Of a stretch of DNA of 64,000 nucleotides, positions 31,655 through 39,762 are shown in pieces. Location of the stretch: NCBI GenBank assembly GCA_027494055.1, contig JAOSJO010000022.1, positions 648,893-712,892 of the forward strand. Reading direction: 5' to 3'. The first letter of the stretch is position 1. Each line of letters begins with the position of its first letter. This stretch comes from Anaerolineae bacterium (GTDB taxonomy: Bacteria; Chloroflexota; Anaerolineae; Aggregatilineales; JAFGMM01). The notes beneath the pieces were generated by a model. It made no database searches. It worked only from the letters and a program-made list of their open reading frames with translations, and was not told where the DNA came from. Position numbers and translations under genes: made by a program.

Positions 31655-32278
31655 ATGGAGAAAGCTTTCAGGTGGCTGACGTTGCTTTTGTTGGCCGGTA
31701 GTGTTCTTGGATGTCTTCCGCTCGAACGCAATGCTGTTCTTATTCACCCTCAGGAAGCGGGTGTTTTGGTGCGCGCGGTTGGCACGCCTGACGAAAAAGT
31801 CTCTGACACACCGCTGGGACCGGGCTGGCACTTGGTCAATTGCAATACCGATCAGGTGATCATCTACTCCACAGTGCATACGGCGGTTACTCTGGCTGAC
31901 AACATGGAGGCGGGTCGACCAGCGGTCGAAGCGCGGACCGAAGATGGGCATTTGGTGGTCATAGAAATCACCGTGATATTCCGTGTGACACCCAAGACCG
32001 TAGTTCAGGTATACCGCGCTTTCGGTACTGATGATTATGTGAACAGTTTCGTCATCCCCATTGTACAGACGACTGTGCGTGATGTGATTTCCCGGTATGG
32101 CGTCCTCGAGGTTTGGGAAGCCCGTGCTGATTTACCCCTCTGGGATGGATTGAACGAGGAGCTGAAGACTCGTCTGCTTAGTGGTGGAATAGAATTACAG
32201 GATTCTGTGATTCGGAACGTCATCCTTAGTCAAGAGTCTCTGGATATGATCCAAGCGACAGTCGCTCCCCATGAATAA
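31655..32278 (+). CDS. SPFH/prohibitin-like lipoprotein inserted in kor operon
   Basis: 207 residues. A lipoprotein signal peptide ends at Cys20 (GSVLGC). The rest is a band-7/prohibitin-like domain: LIHPQEAGVLVRAVGTPDE, GPGWHLVNCNTDQVIIY, EARTEDGHLVVIEITVIFRV and a closing helix SQESLDMIQATV. SPFH proteins usually have an N-terminal membrane anchor and oligomerise. Codon use is noticeably more AT-rich than in korA, korB or korC on either side, which suggests later insertion. Its relation to the oxidoreductase is probably only positional. Confidence 0.75.
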   Translation: MEKAFRWLTLLLLAGSVLGCLPLERNAVLIHPQEAGVLVRAVGTPDEKVSDTPLGPGWHLVNCNTDQVIIYSTVHTAVTLADNMEAGRPAVEARTEDGHLVVIEITVIFRVTPKTVVQVYRAFGTDDYVNSFVIPIVQTTVRDVISRYGVLEVWEARADLPLWDGLNEELKTRLLSGGIELQDSVIRNVILSQESLDMIQATVAPHE

Positions 32279-32297
32279 CATTAGCAAGGAGATTGCT

Positions 32298-32876
32298 GTG
32301 CAAACCGAGATTGTCTTTGCCGGGTTTGGCGGGCAGGGCGTGCTCTTCGCGGGGCAGTTGCTCACCTACACCGCCATGAACGAGGGCATGCACGTCACCT
32401 GGATTCCTTCCTATGGGCCGGAGATGCGCGGCGGCACGGCGAACTGCACGGTCGTCGTCAGCGACCAGTCCATCGGCAGCCCGGTGGTGCGCAACCCCGG
32501 CATCGCTGTGGTGTTCAACCTGCCCTCGCTGGACAAGTACGAGTCGCTGGTGAAGCCGGGCGGCCTGCTCGTGGTCAACAGCGCGCTGATTGCGCGCGCG
32601 GTCGCGCGCCGCGACGTGACGGCGCTGCTCGTGCCGGCAAACGCGGTCGCCGACGAACTGGGCAGCCCCCGGCTGCTGAACATGGTGATGCTCGGCGCGC
32701 TGCTCGCAAAGCGGCCCATCGTGACGCTGGAGGCCGTCGAGCACACCCTCGACGCGACGCTCAGCGGCAGCAAGCGCGCCCTGCTGGAGATGAACGTCCA
32801 GGCGCTCCACCGGGGTCACGCGATTGGCGCGGGCGAGGCGGTCCCCAGGCTGAGCCGGCCGGCGCGTGCAACATAG
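32298..32876 (+). CDS. korC: 2-oxoacid:ferredoxin oxidoreductase gamma subunit
   Basis: 192 residues from GTG 32298, chosen because AAGGAG lies 7 nt upstream. An ATG at 32271 overlaps the SPFH gene and adds nine unlikely residues. The gamma-subunit signature is plain: EIVFAGFGGQGVLFAGQLL and PSYGPEMRGGTANCTVVVSD. It completes the KorDABC set. The C-terminal AVPRLSRPARAT looks like a natural short tail. With the SPFH gene inserted, korC may depend on read-through from upstream. Confidence 0.9.
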   Translation: MQTEIVFAGFGGQGVLFAGQLLTYTAMNEGMHVTWIPSYGPEMRGGTANCTVVVSDQSIGSPVVRNPGIAVVFNLPSLDKYESLVKPGGLLVVNSALIARAVARRDVTALLVPANAVADELGSPRLLNMVMLGALLAKRPIVTLEAVEHTLDATLSGSKRALLEMNVQALHRGHAIGAGEAVPRLSRPARAT

Positions 32877-32903
32877 CACGGGCGGTCGCGCGCGCGTGAG
32901 CGC

Positions 32904-32927
32904 GGGGGCGAACCGCCGGTTTGCCGC
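32904..32927. repeat. Palindromic repeat, GGGCGAACC family
   Basis: GGGGCGAACCGCCGGTTTGCC palindrome just after korC; same family as the copies at 31581 and 38060. Confidence 0.55.
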
Positions 32928-33062
32928 TTGCGTTCAAGACAGATTTGGTCGCATTTCGCACCTTGTGGACTAGTCGAACCGCACCGTGTAAAATAAGTGT
33001 GGCGCAAGGATTTGCTTGCCGCATTGTTTCCGCGTTCTCGCAATTGGTTGAGGAGGGGACCA

Positions 33063-35408
33063 GTGAAATCTCTTTCACGTGTGTTATTGAGCGCGTTGCT
33101 CCTGGCGGGGATGCTCGTCGGCGTTATCGGGGTTTCTGCGCAGGAAGACGCCGACGCCCTTGTCGCCTCGGCAACGGTGCTCCGCACCAAACCCGCCACT
33201 CCCGCCGGTGCGTTCATGGAGGACCTCTTAGAGGGTGAAGCCGTCTCTGTGCTGGGCCAGACGCGCAATGGCAACTGGCTGTACGTCGAAACCGAAAGCG
33301 GCGCGAAGGGCTGGGTGGATGTTGGCTCGCTGACGGTCAACGTTGACCTGGAAACCGCTGACGTTGTGCGCGATGGCGAGGTGGAACTCGTCTACCCGCC
33401 TGACCCCGTGGCAACGCTCCTCGCCGGCGCGCTGCTGCGCGACACGGCGCATGACTCCGTCGGCGCGGATATCGAGACCGTGCCCGAAGGCGAGCAGGTC
33501 GCCATCCTGGGTCGTTCGGGCGCGGGTAACTTCATCTACGTGGAGACCGTCACCGGCGCGAAGGGTTGGCTGAAGGCGGCCAGCGCTGACATCAACGTCG
33601 ACCTGGACAAGCTGCCCGTCGTGCGTTCCGGCGAGGTCGAGATCGCCATGCCGGCGGTGTCGCCGACCTTCACCACCACGGCGGAGACCGTGGTCCGCGA
33701 TACGGCGCACGACACGGTCGGTGAGGATATCGAGGCTCTGGGCGAAGGGCGCACCGGCACGATCCTGGGGCGCTCGCGCGCGGGCAACTTCGTCTATGTG
33801 GAGGCGGACAGCGGCGCGAAGGGTTGGGTGGACAGCGGCGCTGTGCAGACCGACTACCCTGACAGCCGCGTGGAGATCGTGCAGTCGGGCAGCGTCGAGA
33901 TCGTTGTTCCTCCCACGCCGACTGCCACAGCGCTTGTGGACGCCGAGCTGGTGAACAACAACCGCGAAGTGATCGACACCGTGCCCGCCGGCGAGGCGAC
34001 GACCGCGCTGGGCCGGGCTGGCAGCCAACTGATCTACGTGGAGACCGCGAGCGGCGCGAAGGGCTGGCTGAACGCCGGCGATGTTGAGCTGAGCGTCCCG
34101 GCGGACTGGCTCCCCAGGGTGGCGGTCACCGACGCGACCTTCGTGGAGGCGGCCACGCCGCACTTCATCCTTGAAGGCGAGGCTGCGCTAATCGACAGGC
34201 CGGCGGCGACCAGCATGACGGTCGAGGACCTGATGGCCGGGCGCACCGGGACCCTGCTGGGCCAGACCGCGAACGGCAACTACTACTACGTCGAAATGGA
34301 CAGCGGCGCGAAGGGCTGGCTGAGCGTGGACGCCGTCACGACGGCGTACCCCGCCTCCCGGCTGCCGGTCGTGCGCTCCGGCGAGGTCGAGGTCGTGTAC
34401 CCGCCTGAGCCGACCGCGACGCTCCTCAACGACGCGGTGCTCAGCGACCGGGCGTCCGCCTCGGTCGGCGTGGAAATCGAGACGGTGCGCGCGGGCGAGA
34501 CGGCCAGCATCCTGGGCCGCACCAGCGGCGGGAACTTCGTTTACGTGGAGACCATCACCGGCGCGAAGGGCTGGCTGCCCGTCAGCGATGTCGAACTCAA
34601 CGTTGAGGTCGACTGGCTGCCCGTGGTGCGCTCCGGCGAGGTCGAGGTCGCCATGGCGGCGCTAACGCCAGACTTTGTCGTGACCGGCGACGCGGTGGTC
34701 CGCGACACGGCGCACGACACCGTCGGCGCGGACATCGAGACGGTGTTCGAGGGCCGCACCGGGACGCTGCTCGGCGTCACGCGGGCGGGCAACTTCGTCT
34801 ACGTGGAGATGGACAGCAGCGCGAAGGGCTGGCTGCGCGCAAACGCGATCGAGACCGAATACCCGATTGGGCGTCTTGAGGTCATGCGCTCCGGCGACGT
34901 GGAGATTACCTCTCCCGTGACGCCGACCGCCACCGCGCGCGATGCGCAGGTGCAGGTCTACAGCAGGGCCAGCACCACGGCGGGCGTCCCGATTGACTTC
35001 CTCAACCCCGGCGAGAGCGCGACGCTGCTTGGGCGCACGCGCGGGGGCAACTTCGTCTTTGCCGAGACGCCCTCCGGCGCGCGCGGCTTCATCCAGATCG
35101 GGTCGGTGGACCTGAACGTCAACCCCATCGTGCTGCCGCCGGTGCGCGACGGAGAGGCAGAGACGGCAACCGGGCCGATGGGTACCGTCGTTGCTGACGG
35201 GCCTGTGAACCTGCGCAGCGGTCCCAGCACCGACTTCGAGATCCGCGCGGTGGTGGACCCCGGCACGCTGCTGCGGCTGTTCGGGCGCGACCTGACCGGC
35301 GCGTGGCTCTATGTCGGGCTGCCGAGCGGCATGGAAGGCTGGATGGCCGGCTTCCTGATCGACTCGCCGTTTGATGTCATGCAACTGGATATCTTCACGA
35401 CGCCGTAA
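33063..35408 (+). CDS. Secreted protein with nine SH3b-like repeats
   Basis: 781 residues from GTG 33063 behind GAGGAGGGG. A signal peptide (about 1-26, ending VSAQ) is followed by nine repeats of about 80 residues. Each carries a core like VRDTAHDTVG, then GRTGTLLG, NFVYVE and GAKGWL. Repeats alternate between two linker types, one ending VVRSGEVEVVYPP and the other VVRSGEVEVAM, so the array seems to have grown by duplication of a two-repeat unit. The last repeat (VNLRSGPSTDFEIRAVV) is closest to a canonical bacterial SH3b domain. Cell-wall or surface binding is inferred. No enzyme domain is present. Confidence 0.85.
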   Translation: MKSLSRVLLSALLLAGMLVGVIGVSAQEDADALVASATVLRTKPATPAGAFMEDLLEGEAVSVLGQTRNGNWLYVETESGAKGWVDVGSLTVNVDLETADVVRDGEVELVYPPDPVATLLAGALLRDTAHDSVGADIETVPEGEQVAILGRSGAGNFIYVETVTGAKGWLKAASADINVDLDKLPVVRSGEVEIAMPAVSPTFTTTAETVVRDTAHDTVGEDIEALGEGRTGTILGRSRAGNFVYVEADSGAKGWVDSGAVQTDYPDSRVEIVQSGSVEIVVPPTPTATALVDAELVNNNREVIDTVPAGEATTALGRAGSQLIYVETASGAKGWLNAGDVELSVPADWLPRVAVTDATFVEAATPHFILEGEAALIDRPAATSMTVEDLMAGRTGTLLGQTANGNYYYVEMDSGAKGWLSVDAVTTAYPASRLPVVRSGEVEVVYPPEPTATLLNDAVLSDRASASVGVEIETVRAGETASILGRTSGGNFVYVETITGAKGWLPVSDVELNVEVDWLPVVRSGEVEVAMAALTPDFVVTGDAVVRDTAHDTVGADIETVFEGRTGTLLGVTRAGNFVYVEMDSSAKGWLRANAIETEYPIGRLEVMRSGDVEITSPVTPTATARDAQVQVYSRASTTAGVPIDFLNPGESATLLGRTRGGNFVFAETPSGARGFIQIGSVDLNVNPIVLPPVRDGEAETATGPMGTVVADGPVNLRSGPSTDFEIRAVVDPGTLLRLFGRDLTGAWLYVGLPSGMEGWMAGFLIDSPFDVMQLDIFTTP

Positions 35409-35441
35409 GCGGGCGTCGGCGGTCGTCTGATCTGAAAACAG

Positions 35442-35473
35442 GGCCACCCCCGACCACCGGGGGTGGCCTTTAT
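35442..35473 (+). terminator. Intrinsic terminator after SH3b protein
   Basis: A perfect 11-bp stem, GGCCACCCCCG (35442-35452) with CGGGGGTGGCC (35458-35468), is followed by TTTAT. It lies 33 bp after the stop of the SH3b protein gene. Confidence 0.85.
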
Positions 35474-35520
35474 CTGTCAGTGGGGGGCGGTCTGTGGGGG
35501 CTGTGGCGGCTGCCCCGCCG

Positions 35521-35549
35521 TTGACAAAGGGGGACAGGTTGTTTAAAAT
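35521..35549 (+). promoter_or_regulatory. Promoter of EF-G paralogue
   Basis: Consensus TTGACA (35521-35526), 17-bp spacer, TAAAAT (35544-35549), about 90 bp upstream of the start at 35639. Among the strongest sigma-70-type promoters in the window. Confidence 0.8.
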
Positions 35550-35638
35550 CCCCGTGCTACGGGGGAGTGGTCTGCTCGTGCGCGGCGCTCCTCTGTTTTA
35601 TGTACCAGACCCAACCGCATGTGGAGGCGCTACAAGCG

Positions 35639-37702
35639 ATGAAGGAATACCAGACTGACAAATTGAGGAATATTGCCCTGGTAGGCCACCAGGGCGCCGG
35701 CAAGACATCGTTGGCCGAGGCGATGCTGTTCAACACCGGCGCCACCAACCGGCTCGGCAGCGTCATGGAGGGGACCACGGTCTCCGACTATGACGACGAC
35801 GAGAAAGCGCGCGGCCTGTCGCTGAGCACCTCACTGATCCCCTGCGAGTTCGAAGACCACAAGATCAACGTGCTCGACGCGCCCGGCTACACCGACTTTG
35901 TGGCCGAGGCGATCGCGGCGGTGCGCGTTTCCGACGGGTTGCTCGTGGTCATCGACGCGGTGGCCGGCGTCGAGGTCGGCACCGAACTGGCCTGGGGCTA
36001 TGCCGACCGGTACGGCCTGCCGCGCTTCGTCGTGGTCAACAAGATGGACCGCGAGAACGCCCGGTTCGAAGCGACCATGGAGAACCTGCGCGCCAACCTG
36101 CCTGCCGTGAACTTCGTGCCCCTGCAACTGCCCGTTGGCGCCCAGCACGATTTTAAGGGCGTGATCGACCTGGTCGCGATGAAGATGCGCACCGGCGCGG
36201 GCGAGAAGCCGGAGGACATCCCCGCCGATATGGCCGACGAGGTCGAGGAAGCGCGCCTGGCGGTCATCGAGGCGGCGGCGGAGAACGACGAGGCGCTGTT
36301 GGAGAAGTACTTCGCCGATGAGACGCTGACCGATGCGGAAATCCTCGCCGGCCTGAACGCCGGCATCATGGGCGGCGCGGTTGTGCCGGTCTTTGTCACG
36401 GCGTCCACGGCGAACACGGGCATCAAGCCGTTGATGGAAGCGATCCTGAAGCACCTCCCCGGCCCGGAGGCGCGCGGTGCGGTCGAAGCCGACGGCGCTG
36501 CCGGCCCGGAGACGCTCGAACCCAGCGACGCCGGCCCCCTGGCGGCTTACGTGTTCAAGACCGAGTCGGACCGCTTTGTCGGCACGCTGACCTACTTCCG
36601 CCTCTTCTCCGGCATGATGTCTTCTGACACGCGCTACTTCAACGCGACGAAGCAGGAAGAGGTGCGCATCGGCAGCATGGAGGTCCGGCGCGGCAACGAG
36701 CCGCAGCCCGTCAAGGTGCTGCACGCCGGCGATATTGGCGCGGTCGCCAAGCTCAGCAACACGCACACCGGCGATACCATCTGCGACAAAGACCACCCGC
36801 TGCAGATCACCTCGCCCGACTATCCCACGCCCGTGTATGCGGTCGCCGTCCACCCGCGCACGCAGGCCGACTCGACCAAGATGGGCGCCACGCTCACCAG
36901 CCTGTGCGCCAACGACCCCACGCTTCGGTGGCGCTACGAGACCGCAACCAAGGAAACCATCGTGGAAGGCATGGGCGACATGCACATCCAGGTCAACATC
37001 AAGCGCGCCGAGCGCTTCGGCACCAACCTGGATACCAGCGTGCCCAAGGTCCCGTACCGCGAGACCATCACCAAGGTCAACGCCGCGCAGTACCGCCACA
37101 AGAAGCAGACGGGCGGCGCGGGCCAGTTCGCCGAGGTGCACCTGCGCGTCGAGCCGCGCGAGCGCGATGAGGGCTTCGAGTACGCCAACGAGGTGTTCGG
37201 CGGCGCGATTTCGCAGAGCTTCATCCCCTCGATTGAGAAGGGCATCAAGCAGGTGATGGACCAGGGCGTCATCGCCGGCTACCCGGTGGTGGACATCCGG
37301 GCCGTGGTCTACGACGGCAAGGAACACCCGGTCGACTCGAAGGACATCGCCTTCCAGATCGCGGGGCGCGAGGTGTTCAAGCTGGCGATACAGGGGGCGA
37401 ACCCGGTCCTCCTGGAGCCGATCATGCGGGTTGAGGTCATCGTGCCCGACACCAACATGGGCGACGTGCTCGGCGACCTGAACACGCGCCGCGCGCGCGT
37501 GCAGGGCATGGACACCCAGGGCAACAAGAGCACCGTCAGCGCGCTCGTCCCCCTGGCCGAGATGCAGCGCTACGCGAACGACCTGCGCTCCTTTACCCAG
37601 GGGCGCGGCGTCTACAGCATGGAGTTCGACCACTACGAGCCGGTGCCGAGCCACCTGCAGCAGGAAATCGTCGAAGCCAGCAAGCGCGAGGCTGAGGAGT
37701 AA
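35639..37702 (+). CDS. Elongation factor G-like GTPase (EF-G paralogue)
   Basis: 687 residues from ATG 35639 (GGAGG upstream). The GTPase motifs are present: G1 GHQGAGKT, G3 DAPGYTD and G4 NKMD. In switch I the usual RGITI is ARGLSLS, as in the divergent EF-G2 type. All later EF-G domains follow, including domain IV (QTGGAGQFAEV) and domain V (EPIMRVEVIVPDTNMGDVLGDL). The switch change and the lack of neighbouring rps/tuf genes suggest a paralogue rather than the main translocase. It ends before a strong terminator. Confidence 0.88.
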   Translation: MKEYQTDKLRNIALVGHQGAGKTSLAEAMLFNTGATNRLGSVMEGTTVSDYDDDEKARGLSLSTSLIPCEFEDHKINVLDAPGYTDFVAEAIAAVRVSDGLLVVIDAVAGVEVGTELAWGYADRYGLPRFVVVNKMDRENARFEATMENLRANLPAVNFVPLQLPVGAQHDFKGVIDLVAMKMRTGAGEKPEDIPADMADEVEEARLAVIEAAAENDEALLEKYFADETLTDAEILAGLNAGIMGGAVVPVFVTASTANTGIKPLMEAILKHLPGPEARGAVEADGAAGPETLEPSDAGPLAAYVFKTESDRFVGTLTYFRLFSGMMSSDTRYFNATKQEEVRIGSMEVRRGNEPQPVKVLHAGDIGAVAKLSNTHTGDTICDKDHPLQITSPDYPTPVYAVAVHPRTQADSTKMGATLTSLCANDPTLRWRYETATKETIVEGMGDMHIQVNIKRAERFGTNLDTSVPKVPYRETITKVNAAQYRHKKQTGGAGQFAEVHLRVEPRERDEGFEYANEVFGGAISQSFIPSIEKGIKQVMDQGVIAGYPVVDIRAVVYDGKEHPVDSKDIAFQIAGREVFKLAIQGANPVLLEPIMRVEVIVPDTNMGDVLGDLNTRRARVQGMDTQGNKSTVSALVPLAEMQRYANDLRSFTQGRGVYSMEFDHYEPVPSHLQQEIVEASKREAEE

Positions 37703-37769
37703 CCGCCAACCTGCGCCGCAACTGCGCCGCCATATTGCGCTTCCATACGGCACTTCCACGCGCGACTTC

Positions 37770-37800
37770 CTCACCCCCGGCGGGCCGGGGGTGAGTTTTT
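37770..37800 (+). terminator. Intrinsic terminator after EF-G paralogue
   Basis: CTCACCCCCGGC and CCGGGGGTGAG form a strong stem followed by TTTTT at 37796-37800, about 70 bp past the stop codon. Confidence 0.88.
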
Positions 37801-37904
37801 GGCGCGATCCTGAATTTCCAGAACGGAATCCCACAATGGCCCCACAGAGGCGCGGCTCGCCTGCTCCTTAAGCCTCACCAGATGCGGGGGTACGGGCGAC
37901 CCGG

Positions 37905-38245
37905 CGCGTCAGGATACGTAACACGAAAGCACGAAACATGCGAAGGCACGAAAGAGTTGGGCGCATTTCTCGCACCCTCCCCTAAGGGTAGCATTCCGAT
38001 AGTTTCCCGAAAGCTTCAAGCTTTCGGGAAGTTACCCGTTGGGCATAGAGGTCAGGCAGAGCGAACCGCCGGTTCGCCCGCGTCGCCCCGCGCCATAGGC
38101 AACTACTCTGAGGTTAGCGATTTGGCAGCGCCCAGGGAACTAGGAGAGACGGCGCGCGTCAGGATACGTAACACGAAAACACGAGGTCACGAAAGGGTTG
38201 GACGCATTTGTCGTGTTTTCGCGCTTTTCATGGCTTCGTGTTTCA
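37905..38245. repeat. Two copies of an AACACGAAA-type repeat
   Basis: Both copies begin CGCGTCAGGATACGTAACAC followed by GAAA, at about 37905 and 38155. They continue through related CACGAAAGCACG-like and CACGAAAGRGTTGG sequence. The second copy folds back on itself through CGTGTTTTCGCG and GGCTTCGTGTTT. A diverged third copy lies at 50712-50800. Confidence 0.55.
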
Positions 38246-38296
38246 CATCCGCGCTGTTCCCCGATTCTGTCGCGCCAACCTGGGAATACAGTGCGG

Positions 38297-38325
38297 TTGT
38301 GCGCTGGCACACCCCGTTCTATAAT
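38297..38325 (+). promoter_or_regulatory. Promoter of HTH-protein gene
   Basis: TTGTGC (38297-38302), 17-bp spacer, perfect TATAAT (38320-38325), about 90 bp before the start at 38414. Confidence 0.7.
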
Positions 38326-38413
38326 CGACTCGCGTAATGCGCTGCGCGCGGCCTCACTTTACCGTATACGGCGTGGCGCACAGCCGGGCCAACCCCGTCA
38401 ACGTGGAGGGCTG

Positions 38414-39174
38414 ATGAGTGACGACAGAAGCTTTAGCGAGATCGCCGGACGCCTGAAGCGGCGCGGCGTGCGGCGCGAGCGCACCCAGACCGCGCCGGAG
38501 ACGGACTACGAGTCGATCTACCTGCTGCGAAAGCGCATCCTGGGCGTGCTGATCCGGGACGCGCGGCTGGCCGCCGAGAAGACCATAGAGGAATGCGCGC
38601 AGGTCGTCGGCGTGACGCCGGAGACCTTCCAGCTCTGGGAGTACGGCGAGAGTCGCCCTCGCTGCCGCAGTTGGAGATTCTGGCCTACGCCATCGACGTG
38701 CCGGTGAGCCATTTCTGGGCGAGCGAGACCCTCGCCGCGAAAGAAGAAGCGCGCAAGGTCTCCACTGCGGATTTCTACCCCCTGCGCGACCGCATCATCG
38801 GCGCGTTGTTGCGCCGCGCCCGGAAGGAAGCGCGCCTCTCGCTGCAGGACCTCGCCGCGCGGGTGGGCATCCCTGAAGACCAGATCGAGGCGTATGAATT
38901 TGGGCAGGAACCGGTCCCGCTCACCGTGCTCGCCTCGCTGGCGACGGCGGCAAACGTCGGCCTGGAGTATTTCCTCGAAGACACGAGCCGGGTCGGGGCG
39001 CAACTGCTCATGGAAGAGGACTTCAAATACTTCAGCGAGATGCCGGTCGAGATGCGCCGCTTCGTGGTCCAGCCGGTGAACCGCTCCTACATTGAACTGG
39101 CGATGCGCCTGAGCCGCATGTCGGTGGAAGAGCTGCGCGGCATCGCCGAGGGCATCCTGAACATCACGTACTAG
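38414..39174 (+). CDS. Double XRE-type helix-turn-helix regulator (frame break)
   Basis: 253 residues after restoring one base at about 38650 (SPSLPQLEILAYA). Two XRE/Cro-type HTH domains are visible. The first spans about 38-95 (GVLIRDARLAAEKTIEECAQVVGVTPETFQLWEYGE). The second spans about 127-185 (LLRRARKEARLSLQDLAARVGIPEDQIEAYEFGQ). The C-terminal third is helical and may mediate dimerisation. GTGGAGGG precedes the ATG. A TPR gene follows 17 bp later, so the two are probably co-transcribed from the promoter at 38297. Confidence 0.83.
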
Positions 39175-39191
39175 ACGGAGGGGGGAAGACG

Positions 39192-39725
39192 GTGAGCACG
39201 GGCGAGGAACTCAAACAACAAGGCCTGCAGCTCTTCCGCGAGGGCGCATACCCGGAAGCTGCTGAGATATTCGCCAAGGCGCGCGACGCCTTCCAGGAAG
39301 AGGGCGACGCCGCGATGGTGGGCGAGATGCTCAACAACCTGGGCGTGATCTACATCAAGCAGAACCGCCATCAGGACGCGCTCGATGTGCTCAACCAGGC
39401 GCGCGCAGTGTTCCAGGACCAGGGCGACCACGACCGCGAGATGCAGGTGGTGGGCAACATGGGCGACCTCTACGCTGCGCTCGACGACATCGAACAGGCG
39501 ATAACCTGCTACCGGCAGGCCGCCGACGTCTGGCAAGAGATGGGCGACAAGGAGCGCTACGGGCGCACGCTCATGGCGCTGGGCGAGTTGCAGTTTAAGA
39601 AGGGAATGCGCACCGAGGGGCTGGCAACCTACCAGGTGGGCCTTGAGCAAATCAGCGACCCCACCCTGCGCCAGAAGATGATCCTGAAGCTGCGCGAGCT
39701 TCAGGCCCGGCTCCTGGGCGGCTGA
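39192..39725 (+). CDS. Tetratricopeptide-repeat protein
   Basis: 177 residues built from about four TPR units (for example LNNLGVIYIKQNRHQDALDVLNQA and GNMGDLYAALDDIEQAITCYRQAAD). Starts at GTG behind GGAGGGGG. No signal peptide or other domain. It directly follows the HTH gene with the same orientation, so it may be a partner or scaffold for that regulator, which is inference from position. Confidence 0.85.
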   Translation: MSTGEELKQQGLQLFREGAYPEAAEIFAKARDAFQEEGDAAMVGEMLNNLGVIYIKQNRHQDALDVLNQARAVFQDQGDHDREMQVVGNMGDLYAALDDIEQAITCYRQAADVWQEMGDKERYGRTLMALGELQFKKGMRTEGLATYQVGLEQISDPTLRQKMILKLRELQARLLGG

Positions 39726-39762
39726 GGGCCGGCGCGCCGCCCCCACCCTCAAGCGCGCGTGC

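Larger units (their letters stand above)
37703..38413. other. Intergenic repeat-rich region
   Basis: 711 bp with a terminator, a CTTTCGGGAAG-family palindrome at 38001-38035, a GCGAACC-family palindrome at 38060-38080 and two copies of a third repeat (37905-37970 and 38155-38245). No gene is supported; open frames here consist of repeat sequence. Confidence 0.55.

Noticed and set aside
35831..37834. A 667-codon open frame antisense to the EF-G paralogue
   Set aside because: It is an antisense shadow caused by high GC at third codon positions. Its product is low-complexity His/Arg/Ala/Val/Leu-rich sequence without motifs, while the plus strand encodes a complete EF-G.
37905..38340. A coding gene in the repeat-rich region upstream of the HTH gene
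   Set aside because: The open frames consist of the palindromic and AACACGAAA repeats and have no ribosome-binding site or protein-like composition.
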